Source: Rheum nobile (lineage: Eukaryota; Streptophyta; Magnoliopsida; Caryophyllales; Polygonaceae). Taken from it: a stretch of 64,000 bases of DNA. Location of the stretch: positions 5,498,501-5,562,500 of the forward strand of contig WOAB01000109.1 in NCBI GenBank assembly GCA_027886185.1, given 5' to 3'. Below, piece by piece: positions 43,628 to 56,460 of the stretch (its first letter is position 1; each line of letters begins with the position of its first letter). The translations under genes and the position numbers were made by a program. The notes below the pieces were generated by a model, which saw nothing but the letters and a program-made list of their open reading frames with translations, was not told the origin of the DNA and did not search any database.

Positions 43628-46600
43628 TCAAGTTGGAGCCAATTGAAGATCCAACTTGGAAACCAGAAAATCGTGTTGATGCTGAGGTAAAGCCTTAGTA
43701 AGCACATCGGCGAGCTGGAGATTGGAGGGAATATACACAGTTTGGAGAAAGCCAGATTGAATGCGCTCACGAATGAAATGGCAATCCAAATCAACATGCT
43801 TGGTACGCTCATGAAAACAAGGATTAGCCGCCAACTGTTGTGCAACACGATTGTCGCAGAACAGAGTGACAGGAAGATGAACTTGCAAATCATGAAGCAA
43901 GTAACTCACCCAAATGAGCTCAGCAGTGGTGATGGCCATACTACGATATTCAGCTTCCGCGGAAGACCGTGAGACAGTGGACTGCTTCTTGGTCTTCCAA
44001 GAGACCAAATAATGCCCAGGAAAAATGTAATAACCAGAAAGGGACCGTCGTGTGGTTAAGCATGACCCCCAATCAGCATCAGTAAACCCATCCATCTTGA
44101 GAGTAGACTGAACAGGGTAAAATAAACCAAGTGATGGAGTACCAAGAAGATAACGAAGCACATGATGAGCAGCTTGCCAATGAGGGAGACGAGGTTGAGA
44201 CACAAATTGACTCAGATGCTAAACCGAATAGGAAAGATCCGGACGAGTGAGAGCAAGATACAAAAGTCGCCCTACCAATCGGCGATACTTCTCAGGATCA
44301 TCAAGCAAAACACCCTCATCAAGACGTAATTTAAGACCAGTGGGCAGGGGAAATTTGGCAACCTTGGCATTGGCCACATGACTGTCATGAAGAATGTCAT
44401 TGATGTACTTACGCTGAGTCAAGAAAACACCCGAATCATCTATGTAAAGCTCCATACCAAGGAAGTATCGGGCAAGGCCGAGATCCTTAATGGTGAACTG
44501 AGCATGCAAAGCAGACTTTACTGAAGCAATCTCAACCAAAGTGTTACCGGTAAGGAGGATATCATCCACGTATACTAAAATAGTTGTGAAGGAACCCTTG
44601 TCAACTTTGACAAATAGTGAATAATCAGAACGAGATTGCACATAACCCAAACTGATAAGAAAATGAGTGAGTTCCAAATTCCACTGCCGAGATGCCTGCT
44701 TAAGCCCATACAGACTTCGTTCTAATTTGCACACCTGTCCTGGAGAACCCTTATCATAACCTTCAGGAAGTTGCATATATATTTCTTCATCGAGGTGACC
44801 ATGCATGAATGCATTATTAACATCCAATTGATGCAAATCCCAGCAGCGAGCAGCGAGCAGTGGCAATGGCAATCATCATTCGAACAGTAGGCAATTTGGC
44901 TACAGGGGAGAATGTGTGTTTGTAGTCTTTGCCTAGTTTTTGGCTAAAGCCTTTGACCACAAGGCGAGCCTTATACCTTTCAATCTCCCCATTAGATTGA
45001 AACTTGATTTTATACACCCACTTGGATTTAATGGCTTGTTTCCCTGCTGGAAGTGAAGTCAATCTCCAGGTGCCATTCTTTTCCAAAGCCTCTAATTCTT
45101 TTCCCATTGCTTCAATCCATTTAGGATTATTCTGTGCCTCAGCAAAACTATGAGGCTCTTTAACAGCTAACACATTAGCTAAGGAAGCAAAGTATTCTTG
45201 TTGAGCAACATTCACTGCATAATCTTTATGCCAAATGGGTGGAGCCCTGACTCTATTAGACATGCGGACACTAGGTGCTGTAGAGGTATCATCAGGAGGC
45301 AATGAAGAATGATGGAGAGGTGAAAAGGGAAAAGATGGAGGAAGAGGCAACTCAAAAGGTGTGGATGTAGGAGATATCTCAGGAAATGAGGAAGAACCAG
45401 CATCATCATCAAAAGTCACAAGGGGCAAAGAAGGTGGAGTGACTGAATCAGTAGGAGGAAGTGCAGGTGATAGAAAAGGGAAGATATCTTCATGGAAAAT
45501 GACATCCTTACTAAGCATAACTGTATGAGATTGCAAGTCATAAACCTTGTAACCCTTGTGATTAGGAGGATACCCTATAAACACACATTTCCCCCCTCTA
45601 GGACGCAGTTTGTCATGGCTCTTTGGTGCAGCAAACACATAGCATAAACAACCAAAGACACGCATGTTGTCATAAGTAGGTGGCTTAGAGAACAATACCT
45701 CATAAGGAGTTTTCCATCCCAGCAAAGAAACAGGTAATTTGTTAATAATGTAAGTAGCTGTCAGAACACAATCACCCCAGAACTGTCGAGGTAACCCAAC
45801 TTGAATCCTCAAAGCTCGGGCTGTGTCCAAGAGATGCCTATGCTTTCTTTCTACTAGGCCATTTTGCTGTGGTCTATATACCATAGACCTCTGATGTACA
45901 ATCCCATGCTGAGCAAATAATTGCTGACATTCTGCATTTACTGTCTCAGTGCCATTGTCTGATCTGAAACCTTTGATTTTCACACCAAACTGCATTTGAA
46001 CATACCTAATAAACACATCAAGAGTACTCTTAACCTGCTCTTTACTAACCAAGAGATAAGTCCAGGTAGCTCTACTATAGTCATCAACTAAAGTCAGAAA
46101 ATACTTGGATCCATTAAGGGCAGCCACTCTATATGGCTCTCAGAGATCAACATGCACCAAAGCAAATGCAAAAGAAACATGAGAACCACTAGGTGGAGAA
46201 GGCAATCAATGAAATTTAGCCAAAGAACAAATTTTACAATGAAAACCATCATGAGGTTTGCCTTTACAACCAGGCATATGTGTCATCTTAGAGACTGAAA
46301 CATGTCCCATTCTTTGATGAAATAAACTGAAATCACACAAATTCACATTGTTGCAATGTAAAGTTTCATTGGTTTTTTTGAAAGGCAGTGAAACTGGTGG
46401 GGTAAGCATCTTTCCATGCTGCACTCTAATCCTGTAAAGACCTCCTTTCCCTTGACCAACAGCTACATATTGTTTACTCAAATGATCCTGCAAGAGACAA
46501 TATTCTTTGTAAAAATGAGCACTCAACTCTCCAGAGCTGACAAGCTTACTCACAGATAACAAGTTGTATCTGAACTCTGCAACATACAACACATCTTTCA

Positions 46601-47993
46601 GCAACAATGTGTCATTGAGCCTGACATCACCCACTGTATGAACTGCCTTTGATGAAGCATCAGGCAGAATGGTATGAATTGGATAGCTAACTGGCCTTGG
46701 ATTGATCAACACACCATAGTGTGAAGTCATGTGATCCGAAGCCCCACTATCAACTATCCAATCTTCACTAGTATGTTGAGCAGCAGAAAAAATAGAAATA
46801 TTAGTACCTGAAAAATGATAATTGACATCTCCAGTGCGAGCCATAACATTCATTGCCTTTTCTGAGCGAAAAGCCTTCATAACCTCCTGACAAGCATTGG
46901 TGAGACTAGAAACAGCTTGGACAAGTTGACTCTCTGTGCCCATCTTTTGCTCTAGATTACTTGTGAACTCCAGAGGTGATTCACTTCCTGTATTGCTTTC
47001 ATTTTCAGCTTGTGCCGCCATTCGAAAACCTTTCTTGGCCTTTTTCCCTTTATACCAATCCGGATAGCCAATGAGCTCAAAACAGTTCTCCTTAATATGT
47101 CTTTCCTCTTTGCAATGATGACAAACTCTCTTGTCATTGTTACGAGTTTTCCTGAACTCCTTTTTCTCACTACCAGTAGAACTACTCCCTCCAGATCCTC
47201 CTCTGTAGGAATCTGACTCCCTAGAAGTATTCCTGGTACTACTAGTTTGATTAGCCATGAAAGCCGCAGGATCAACAATAGTATTTTGAGAAACTTGCTT
47301 CTGCCTTTCAGCTTGCATCACTAGATGATAAGCCTTGTTCACATGAGGTGAAGGCTCCATAGTTAAAATCTGGCTTCTCACTATATCATAGTCACTATTT
47401 AATCTCATCAAAAACTGCATCAACTTGTTCCTGTTATCCATCTCCAGTACTTTGGTTAGGATTCCACATTTGCAATTACTCAATCCTCCACAAGTACAGA
47501 TAGGTATTCCAACAATATCATTTAGCTCATCCCAAATTTTCTTTAGCTTCACGAAATAAGAAGTCACACTTAGACTTCCCTGACTAACTTGAGAGAGCTC
47601 TTGCTGGAGTTGATAAATCAAAGGAGCACTGCTTTCCTTGTAACGATCTCCAATTTCTTCCCAAAGCGCCTTGGCAGAATCCTGTCGAGCGAAGCTCCCT
47701 GCAATCTCCTTTGTCATGGAATTTGTGATCCAACAGCCAACCATGGAATCACATCGCCTCCACAAAGCATAGTTCGCAACATCGGGCGATGGCGTTGTCT
47801 CAGAACCATCGATAAAACTAATCTTCATTTTTGCAATTAAGGCACGTTCAATCTGTCGGCTCCAAATCAGGTAGTTTGATCCATCAAACAACAAATTTGT
47901 CAAACACATTCCCGGATTGTCCGAGTTATTCAGCGATAGTGGATCCATCATACTTGCTTGTCTAGCCTCCTTCTCAGTGAGATCTGGCGCCAT
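43628..47993 (-). pseudogene. Copia gag-pol polyprotein with four lesions
   Basis: ATG at 47993 (MAPDLTEKEARQ); an upstream TTG is not needed. Gag: LFDGSNYLIWSRQIERAL and a zinc knuckle CHHCKEERHIKENC (its usual Gly is Arg). Protease: WIVDSGASDHM. Integrase: FHQRMGH...CKICSLAKFH, then VDDYSRATW, FRSDNGTE and NGLVERKHR with the DDE residues. RT: QLDVNNAFMHGHLDEEIYMQ, YGLKQASRQWN, YVDDILLTGN. RNase H: TDADWGSC, SSAEAEYRSM and HVDLDCHFIRE, ending at TGA 43630-43628. Lesions: TGA at 46208-46206 and 46142-46140, a 7 bp tandem duplication CAGCGAG (44844-44857) shifting frame at the start of RT, and TAG at 44221-44219. All catalytic motifs survive, so inactivation is fairly recent, in line with the LTR similarity. 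Confidence 0.93.
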
Positions 47994-48135
47994 CGCAATC
48001 AAGTAGAAAAGCTCACAATAGAACGAATTTCATCGAAAAGCAAAGAGACGAAGCAGATCTCTACGAAATCGGAAAGGAGAGAAAACAAATATCTTCTCAC
48101 AGATCAATTAGATTTCAATTAAAGCTCTGATACCA

Positions 48136-48531
48136 TGTTGAAACATTAGAATCGATCTGTGAAATAGGAAAGAGAAACAAAAAGCATGAAAGCTTGGAGA
48201 AGAATCAACAAGAACACTCCACGATCCAGTATAGATCGTGAGCGAATCAAAACCTCAGTATAAAGCTCTGTAAACAAGATCTTGAAGATGTACAGTGGAA
48301 AATATGTTACAACCGACTAAAAGAAGATATTTATATCTAAACCGGTGCTACTAAACCGAATACATTTATTTATAAAAACAAGCCGAGCCATCAAATAATT
48401 GCTTGAACCAAACCAGCATTCAAACACCTCTTCCCGCCTGTGATGAAGTGCAGTAGCAGATTACTGAATTTGTGTGGTGACCAAGCTCCATGCCTATTGA
48501 AGCGCCAACTCGATCACCATGAATCTGTACA
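48136..48531 (-). repeat. 5' LTR (right) of the copia element
   Basis: 396 bp. Plus strand TGTTGAAACATTAG...AATCTGTACA, preceded by the primer site. Confidence 0.92.
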
Positions 48532-48617
48532 ACTTTGCTGCTTCTGCCTTCATGTAATGGGAATTTGACCTAAACCATGTTGATTCCCATTGTCATTGAA
48601 ATTGTTGTTGAGTCCAC

Positions 48618-50103
48618 TGATAGGTGTCATTTCATGCACCTTAACTAGCAATTATTAGCATTATTTAGAGGAGTTTAGGATGATATTTGTGGCTAAGTCT
48701 GTAATCCAGAAGTTATGGAGAGAAGTGAAGAAATCATGGGATTTATAGAGGTTTGAAGTGTATTGAAGAGTAGAAGAACAATGTTCTGAATTCAAATGGT
48801 TCGTTCTCTCTACTCAGATGTCCAAATGAAGTGATTCCAATTCGAGGAGTTAGATCTTGAAGTCTACTGCAAGTCCTCAAAATATGAGCGCAATCCGAGT
48901 TGGGAATCAAAAGTTATGGTGTTTCTACTAAAGTATCACAGAAGCTGAAAAAGGCACCGCCGCCCCGCGGTGGAACTCACCGCCCCGCGGTGTAACTTGA
49001 CGCCCCGCGCCAGAAGCCACCGCGACCCGGCGGTGGATCTCAGAGAAGGAAACTAGAAGACTGATGCCCCGCGGTGGGCACGTCACGCCTCGCGGCCAGC
49101 AGAAGATTTTATTTCCTTTATTGCATTTTGGACTTTCTTATTTCTATTATTTTATTTCCTTTGTTATTTCCATTAGGTTAACTTATTTCCTAAACCTATT
49201 TAAGACCTCTTTCTAGGTCTTGAGTGGGCAGTCACGCCCCAGAGGCAAACACTTTTACATTACACAGTTTACTTTTCTATTAGGTTTTCATTCTCGTTTG
49301 AATGGAGAACTAACTTCCCTTTGTTCTACTAGACGATTGAAGCAATACAGTTGATGTGTTTGTGAGATTTCTATTCCTTGTTCTTATCCTTATAAGTGCT
49401 GGTTTGATTCTCTTGGTTATATTGAATATTGATTTCTTGTTGTTCTTCTTAGCCTGATCAACTAGGTTGAATACTTTTTATCAATTGTTAGGATTGCATA
49501 TAGGGGCTCCGAGTGCATATCTAGTGGCATACACGATTGTGCGTATAGGGGTTCCGAGCGTAAAATCGTGAGTGAGAGTCAGTTGCATGCGAGTATTAAT
49601 ACGTCTTTCTATTTGCATGTATCATATATCTTTGTGTGTATTGCTATTGCTTTGTTGGTGGTAAAGTATACCGACAACTGTGAGAATCGGTGGTACTTTA
49701 TCATTGGCATAGTAATAAGTCTATCGACAACTATGAGAATCGGTAGTACTTAAGATCAGAGTGAGAACAACTATAAGGATAGTAAAAGAATTTGGATTAA
49801 ATAGATTTCTGTGATCAAATTATATCTCTGTATTGTGGATCTCGCTCTAGTAGGACTACTTTCCCCATTATATTTTCTCAACTCAACCAAACTTGTTTGC
49901 TTTGCTTTCTCGTGATAATTAAACCCCCCTAGCTTGTTACTTGTCATTCACGATTTCATATTGCATCAGATCTTCCCTGTGGGTTCGACCCTTGCTTGCT
50001 TACTATACATCTGTTTAGTAGGTCTGTTAGGACTTTTAGCCCCGTCATCTACTTTGAGAAGGCTAATCAACGATACTTGCATTGCGCACTTTTAGCCCTG
50101 TCA
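48618..50103 (+). mobile_element. Solo LTR of a Tat-like gypsy family
   Basis: 1486 bp, TGATAGGTGTCATTTCATGC to TTTTAGCCCTGTCA, with a perfect target duplication TCCAC (48613-48617 and 50104-50108). Same family as the partial LTR at 1-379. Contains CCGCCCCGCGGTGG-type GC palindromes at 48955-49090 and CCCTGTGGGTTCGACCC near 49975, a word seen near the end of many such LTRs. No internal region, so produced by LTR-LTR recombination. It lies 81 bp from the copia element. Confidence 0.9.
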
Positions 50104-50108
50104 TCCAC

Positions 50109-50575
50109 TTTCATAATGAATAAATTCAAAAAAAAATGCCCTTCAACTCTGCTTGTTAAAAAAAGATGATGGTGAACCAGGTTCATGTGGTAGGAGAACG
50201 GTGTGGCTTGCTCTCCTTGTTCTCCTATGTCTCTGAGTTTCTGTTTGTTATTTCTATGCCATCGTGTTGCATCTTTGCCTGGAAAGTTTTTTTAATTTCT
50301 TGGACATTTAAGTTGGTTGGTCGGACTGCATTTACAGGAATCCCTCAATGGATTGTTTTAGGTTATTTCAATGAAACAGATCATCCACTTGAGGTAAAAA
50401 AACATGTTCACGTTTTGATAAAGCCTAGGGAACCTGACTCAGTTTTGTTTAGTGATTGGTTTTCATGATATCATTGTCTGACTATATGTCTTAGTAGCAC
50501 CAATGAACATTTCCCTCTTTTCTAATTGGAAATGATCAAAGTATATGTCATATATAAACTAACCTGCTGGGTACC
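50109..50575 (+). other. Unassigned stretch with an open frame
   Basis: An open frame of 100 codons at 50166-50468 (MMVNQVHVVGERCGLL...) has no motif I recognise. CATTTACAG|GAATCC (50337) and TTGAG|GTAAAA (50394) could be splice borders. It may belong to the same decayed gene as 50576-50794. Confidence 0.25.
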
Positions 50576-52260
50576 ATGATCTTATGGATACCTTTGTTTG
50601 AAAAAATGATCCTGATGTGGTTAATATTACCACACTTCTCTCTGGTGTTGGCTAGGAAGTCATGGTTTGCAATGGATCGGTCAACACTGGTGTCGATCTC
50701 GTTGATTCCACATCGCTTGTCATCGGCGCAGATCTATTTAACCTCTCGCTCGTCGATGGCATGTTTGATTTTGCGTTTTCCGCGTAGTTTGATATAGGGA
50801 TGCACAATATTGGACCAGACCAAAAACCCGGACCGGACCCGATCGGAATTTTCCGGGTCGGTCCAGGACCGGTCTATTATCGGTACGGTCCACGGGTCAT
50901 GATTTTTTATAAAACCGGGTTCCGGGTCGGGTCTGGACCGGACTGGAATTTTCCGGACTGGACCGTATTGGACCAAACCTTTTAAAAAAACAAGTTATAT
51001 CCCTGTATAGTGTATACAGTACGTAGCAGTCGGCCCTAATCCTCTCTCAAAGACTCAAACAGTCGAACTCCAATCCAATCTCCCTCCACTCTCTGGCGAC
51101 CTGCTTGGCTTCCTCTCCGGCGACCTGCTTCTCCGGCGACCTGCTTCTCCGGTTCTCCCTACCTTCTCAGTCCGACCGGCCTCCAATCTCCCTCCATTCC
51201 CGCAGCGGCGCAGCCTCGTCGCCGGACTCCAAGTCGCACCAGCAGGTTCGTTGTTCTAATGAGAATTCCAATCTCCCTCCACTCTATGTTCTCTGGTGAC
51301 CTGCTTGGCTTCCTCTCCGGCGACCTACTTCTCCGACGACCCGCTTCTCTGGTTCTCCCTACCTTCTCAGTCCGACCGGCCTCCAATCTCCCTCCATTCC
51401 CGCAGCGGCGCGGCCTCGTCGCCGGACTCCAAGTCGCACCAGCAGGTTCGATTGTTCTACCTTCTCAGTCCGATCGACCTCCAATATCCCTCCATTTCCA
51501 GTTTCATAACAGTATAGAACCTTCAATGTCAATTTCTCTTTTTCATGATGTATTGTAGTTATCTGATAATATGATAATATGATGTATTATCATGATGATC
51601 TGTAATCCACCTTCAATTCCACTTATGATAATATGCACTTTATATTATCTTTGTGTTTTCGTTTAATACAGTATTTTGTTGAAGGATTTTGGAGTTTTCC
51701 CCACTATAATACATTATCTACTTAGACTACTTATATTAAATTATTAATTGTAATGAGATTATGATGAACTTTTAGCTTAATATGCAATACAAATAATCAA
51801 TTATTCAATTCAAACAGGTACATCGTAGTAATAGAACCGAGCCGGGCCAGGCCATCAACACGATGGACCGTTATACCCCAAAAATGACAAACCAGGCTTT
51901 TCGGTCCGGCCCGTGGACCGGACCGAAAAATGATCGGACCGGATAGATCGGGTCCGGTCCGATCCACGGGTCACTTTTTTATAAAAAGTCGGTCCACCGG
52001 TCCGACCCGGACCGGAGAACTCCGGTCCGGGTCTGTCCTGGTCGACCCAGTTGTGCATCCCTAGTTTGATATTGTGTTGTTCCTGACAAGGTTCGTGGAG
52101 GAGATGGAAAACACTGTTAGGGTTCACGGTTAGTGTGTTTGTAGTCGACGGAAAAACCACGGACAACGAGGTGAGACAGATTATCGGGCTTTTCTGAGCA
52201 GAAGGATGGTTGGGAGGGCGGTTGATGTGGTCTTGAATGGGTTTAAGATAAAGAGGATAC
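50576..52260 (+). pseudogene. Methyltransferase-like pseudogene interrupted by an hAT-type element
   Basis: Before the insertion one frame reads NDPDVVNITTLLSGVG, stop, then VDLVDSTSLVIGADLF and VDGMFDFAFSA. After it, the same frame continues FDIVLFLTRFVEEMENTVR, then with a frame change VSVFVVDGKTTDNEVRQIIG and VVDVVLNGFKIKR-like residues. A F-D-h-h-F...E-h-E-R/N-T-V-R segment followed by a hydrophobic strand resembles plant S-adenosylmethionine-dependent methyltransferase-like proteins of the Methyltransf_11 kind. Stops and frameshifts predate or accompany the insertion. The family name is an inference from pattern only. Confidence 0.4.
50795..52063. mobile_element. hAT-type element with GGACCGG-rich arms
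   Basis: 1269 bp. Ends TAGGGATGCACAATATTGG and (reverse complement) TAGGGATGCACAACTGGG, the YARNG-type hAT terminus. Perfect 8 bp target duplication GTTTGATA (50787-50794, 52064-52071). Subterminal arms of 150-220 bp are built from CCGGACCGGACC-like words. The centre holds a two-copy tandem duplication of about 190 bp (51066-51251, 51266-51452) of GC-rich exon-like sequence, each copy ending CACCAGCAGGTTCG, a possible splice donor. No transposase motif seen. Confidence 0.88.
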
Positions 52261-52539
52261 TAGTGGAATTAGGAACTCCACTTCAGTCTTCATTTCATTT
52301 ATTGTTTCCTCATTCACTCTATGCTTGAATTGATTAATTCGGTCTCATCTTGTTGCATTTGATAACACGCTTTTTTGTATTCATGGTATTGTGGAATCAA
52401 TTCAAAGATTGATATTGAAATTCTAATATCATTTTAAGGTGATAAAGCTTTCGTGAGTTTCACTTACGCATTGGCTTTGATGTTTTGTATTTACGATGTG
52501 TCTTGTGGAATGCAACATTTGTTAAAGATTAAATTGGGT

Positions 52540-53408
52540 TCTTTTGTAATTTAGTAAAGGTTCATGTTTACTATACTAACGGTTCGTATATAATAAACGT
52601 GAATACTAAACGTAAGAGACGCAAGTTTGAGATTCACAATTAGCACACTAGAGGTTCATATGTAGTTCATTAATGATTCATATATAATATAAGAAAGGTT
52701 CACATTTAAAAAATCCATGATCATGCGTTCATTTTTTAGGTATTTGTGTGAGGTTAATACGTAATAAACTAAAGGTTCTGACATAATATAAGAAAAGTTT
52801 ACATTTAAAAAATTCAGGATCATGAATTTATTTTTGAGGTAGGTTCATACGTAATACACTAATGATTCATACATAATATAAGAAATGTTTACGCTAAAAA
52901 ATCCAGTATCACGAGTTCATTTTGTAGGTCTTTATGTGTGAGGTTCATACGTAATAACTAAATGTTCATACATATTATAAGAAAGGTTCATATAAAAACA
53001 TACAGGATCATGAGTTTATCTGTTTAGCTAGCTATGTTTGAGGTTCATTAGAGTTTATAGGTGGTACACTAAAGGTTCATATGTAATATAAAAAAGGTTC
53101 ACTTTAAAACAAAAAATCCAATATCATGAGTTCATCTTTTAGCGAGCTATGCCACTAAAAGTTCATACGTAATGCACTACAGGTTTCATACATAATATAA
53201 TAAAGGTTCATATTAAGAAAATCCAGGATCATGATTTCTTTTTTTATGTATCTATGTTTGAGATTCACACTAAAGGTTTATACATAATATAAGAAAGATT
53301 CACATTTAAAAATCCAGGATCATGAATTAATTTTTTAGGTATCTATGTTTGAGGTTCATACGTAATACACTAGAGGTTCATACATAATATAAGAAATGTT
53401 CACGTTAA
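52540..53408. repeat. 100 bp tandem array, left part
   Basis: About seven imperfect units of GGTTCATACGTAATACACTA, AAGGTTCATACATAATATAA and GATCATGAGTTCATTTTTTA. It continues at 58288-58800 after the CACTA element, so the array was the insertion target. Confidence 0.85.
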
Positions 53409-54301
53409 CACTACTACAAAATATGCTTTTTAGCCTGGGCGTCTTCCATTATATAGCCCAGATATAGCTAAAAAGGGTCCGGGCTATTGGTTGGTGTGAT
53501 AATAGACCAAATAGCCCGGACCCATTGTCACACGCCCGAGCTATATTCCTTCACATAATTTGGGCTGAACTTCACTTAATAGCCCGGGCGTGTACAATAC
53601 ATGTCCGGGCTAAAAAGTCCAAAATTTTCAAGTTGAACTTCACTTAATAGCCCGGACGTGTACAATACATGTCCGGGTTAAAAAGTCCAAAATTTCCAAA
53701 TTAATTATTTCTCCTGTCCGGGCTGTATGTTCTTCATATCCGGGATAAAAAGTTTGTCCTAGTAGGCATATATTTGTGGTTATATAGCTCGGACTTATAA
53801 TGTCCGTGCTATATAGTATTAATTTTTTTTCCCGCAAATATTTATATTTATTGCCTATTTGAATACCCTGTTTATATACTTCGCTGTATTTTGCTGTATT
53901 GTACCAATATTTAACTCACACTAGAGAATAGAAACATTTATAACTGATAAACCAGATAGTATAGATCCAAAACACTGTGAGTTACAATATCATTCTTCAT
54001 ATAATTTAGCAAAGGACTCCTAATAGAAGTTCACAACTTAACACATACTGAAAGAAAACAACTAATTCTACGCCTTCTAGCAATACCACTTGTGATTCTT
54101 CATCTCTATTGACAACTTTCCATTCGACAAACACGCCTGCATGACAATCCTTTATGAAATCAGCTAATATATATCAACTTCCGACAAAGCTTTGCAGAAA
54201 TTAAAGAACAAAAAAATATATAACAAACAAAAAGTGGAGTGACTTATTAGGTGTTATTAAAAAATTCAAACTACAAGCAATAGGTAAATAGAACTTCATA
54301 C

Positions 54302-54388
54302 CTACATAAAACTTAGGAAATAATCAAACCACTCCCGTCGAATTTCATCAACATCTTCATTTGTGTAGGAAGATCGGTCATCATACCA
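54302..54388 (-). pseudogene. Ulp1-like protease C-terminal exon (probable)
   Basis: Minus strand, acceptor TATTTTACAG, then WYDDRSSYTNEDV, DEIRREWFDYF, LSFM and a TAG at 54304-54302. C-termini of this type end the Ulp1-like cysteine proteases that CACTA elements of many plants carry. The catalytic His/Asp/Cys segments were not found. Another open minus-strand stretch at 54466-54651 (CRDGVYEWFYSALDFPWF) could be an upstream piece. Confidence 0.4.
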
Positions 54389-55725
54389 CTGTAAAATATA
54401 TACAACATGATATTTATTTAGAGTAAACCTTATTTATCAAAGACAAACTATATACAAAATGGGCCCTATGCTGATGTCCATGCAGGCATAGAGTATTCCA
54501 CAAACTCACTTTTAGCAAACCATGGAAAGTCTAAAGCACTATAAAACCACTCATACACACCATCTCTGCACAAGAGAACTTGACAAGCAATTAAAAAGAC
54601 TTTCATGTTGAAGTGTGAATAAAGAATAATGAGAACATTCCTGCCAAACAAATAATAACTACGGAATAGAACCTATACAATAAGAACTGAACACATACCT
54701 ATAATAATGAGAATCTAGATTCCAAAGAGAAAGGTTAAACCTGTAAAGTAAAGTGTGGATGGTTTAGACTGATCTTTTGCATGAGTTTCAGGGAATTTTA
54801 AATCCCTTGAATTTATTTTGATCTGAGCATTGTTTGCCTTATGTATGCTTTTGGTTTTAGCTGCTAAGTTGACATCATTAAGGGTAGTAACCTGTAAAGA
54901 AGGTACATCCGAATCATCTCCCTCCCTCTTGACATCAGCACTTTAAGAAGAATATTCAAAACCTTTGCCCAGTTGTCCTACTTGTGGCTGAGAAAGAATA
55001 GAAGAACATCTATATCTATTCCCAGACTTCTTAATGTTATCAGATAACCACATGAACGTCCAAAAAGAAGATTAGATACAAAATACAGACTAACAAACAT
55101 GCAAGATTTAGTAATAGTTGGCAGCTAGTAAAGAATTATGAGAAAATTATTACAAAAGCATACTATAAAAGCTATACCGAAGGAGAAAATATGATGCAAC
55201 ATATTTTGGCATTAAGTTTTGGTAAAAAATGACAAATATAAAAATTATTTATTTCCACTATAGGAAAAATAATACAGTAACATGGATTTAAAAGTATCAA
55301 CAAAACTGAACAAGGTGGAGATTAAAGTTGAAACAATGATTTATCAACTCCAGTAAGAATAATATGCTTTTCCCAACAACACTGATAGTCCATAAATAAC
55401 TTGAGCCTTCATCTATATCATGAAGTCCAAACATGTCCAGAATAACAGATAGGAAGTGAAACAAAAACTTATTTACAAAATAGCTAACAGAAGCAAACAA
55501 AAATATGGGAAGATTAGGAATGAAGCATATGAAATAAGAGAATAAAGTCGAACATTATTTTTCTAACAACCACTAATTTCAGGTCTCCAATCTTAAGTGT
55601 GATATCTAATTCTTCAAATTGCAACTACTATATCTTCCTTTTAATGCAATTATTCAATGGAAAGACGAGACATAAAATTCTACTAACTTACTTTCTATAT
55701 CCGATGGCCTTGTTTACATGTGCAG

Positions 55726-56394
55726 TCTGGAGATCCAAGCTGGCAAGTGCAGAAAGGAAGAAAGGATGAAAGAGTCTCGCTTGCAAGTAAAAGCACGCAG
55801 TTTCCCACTCCCACCTTCAACTTGTCTCAACTTCAACAAAGCTTCTCAAAAAGAGGTCTTGGGTTGGAAGATCTAGTACCCCTGTCAGGTAAATTCAAAG
55901 CAATTGCACATTTAAAAAGCATGGATAATATATATATATATATGTATATATTTATATGGAGTATGACTAAAGTATCTGAAGCAAACAAACAGGAGGGCTT
56001 ACACTGGGGTTCGCCCATAGCTCATGATTCCAGAACCAGATTCACAACTTTGACTTAACTCATGACATAGACCCAACGCTGCAAGCTTCCTTTGCAGCGA
56101 AACTGAGGAGCGTATGCCCCGTGGGAAACACAGCAACGAACGCTGGTGCCTGGTGCTACTATGGACAACTCTCCAACGACTTTTGACAACACGTATTTCA
56201 AGTTTCTTCTCCATGGGAAGAGCTTGTTCTCCTCTGATCAAGCTTTGCTCACATCTGCAACAACCAAAACACTAGTGTCCAAGTTTGCTGACTCACAGGG
56301 AGCCTGTTATTAAGTATTTGTCAAAGGTATGATCAAGATGAGCGATATCACATGGGGTCAGGAAGTACGAAAGAATTGTAGAAAGTTTAACTAA
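55726..56394 (+). pseudogene. Captured class III peroxidase, C-terminal half
   Basis: Exon 55726-55888 follows CATGTGCAG and reads SGDPSWQVQKGRKDERVSLA then FNLSQLQQSFSKRGLGLEDL and VPLSG. The phase 1 intron (GTAAAT...AAACAG, 55889-55992) falls where peroxidase genes have their last intron. Exon 55993-56394 reads GLTLGFAHSS, FQNQIHNFD, DPTLQASFAAKLRSVCPVG, KFLLHGKSLFSSDQALL, TKTLVSKFADSQ and FVKGMIKMSDI...RKNC, with TAA at 56392-56394. The heme-ligand His of GGHT is Leu, the Cys of HC is Ser, and stops plus small frameshifts interrupt the second exon. The N-terminal half with the distal His is absent. Intron retention shows capture from genomic DNA, not from mRNA. Confidence 0.88.
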
Positions 56395-56460
56395 TAATGG
56401 CTTAAGGCACTAAGCAAGACCACTCAAAACAAGCCAAGTAAAAAAGCAAGATAACCCTTT

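Larger units (their letters stand above)
43214..48531 (-). mobile_element. Full-length Ty1/copia retrotransposon
   Basis: 5318 bp with LTRs at 43214-43619 and 48136-48531, target duplication ACTTT (43209-43213, 48532-48536), primer site TGGTATCAGAGC at 48135-48124 (minus) and polypurine tract GAGGGGGGGC at 43628-43619. LTRs are about 96 percent alike by eye, with one 9 bp indel. Orientation is minus: the right LTR is 5'. The polyprotein is nearly complete but disabled (see next entry). Confidence 0.95.

Noticed and set aside
47010..47216. Plus-strand frame within the copia gag
   Set aside because: Shadow of the minus-strand zinc-knuckle region.
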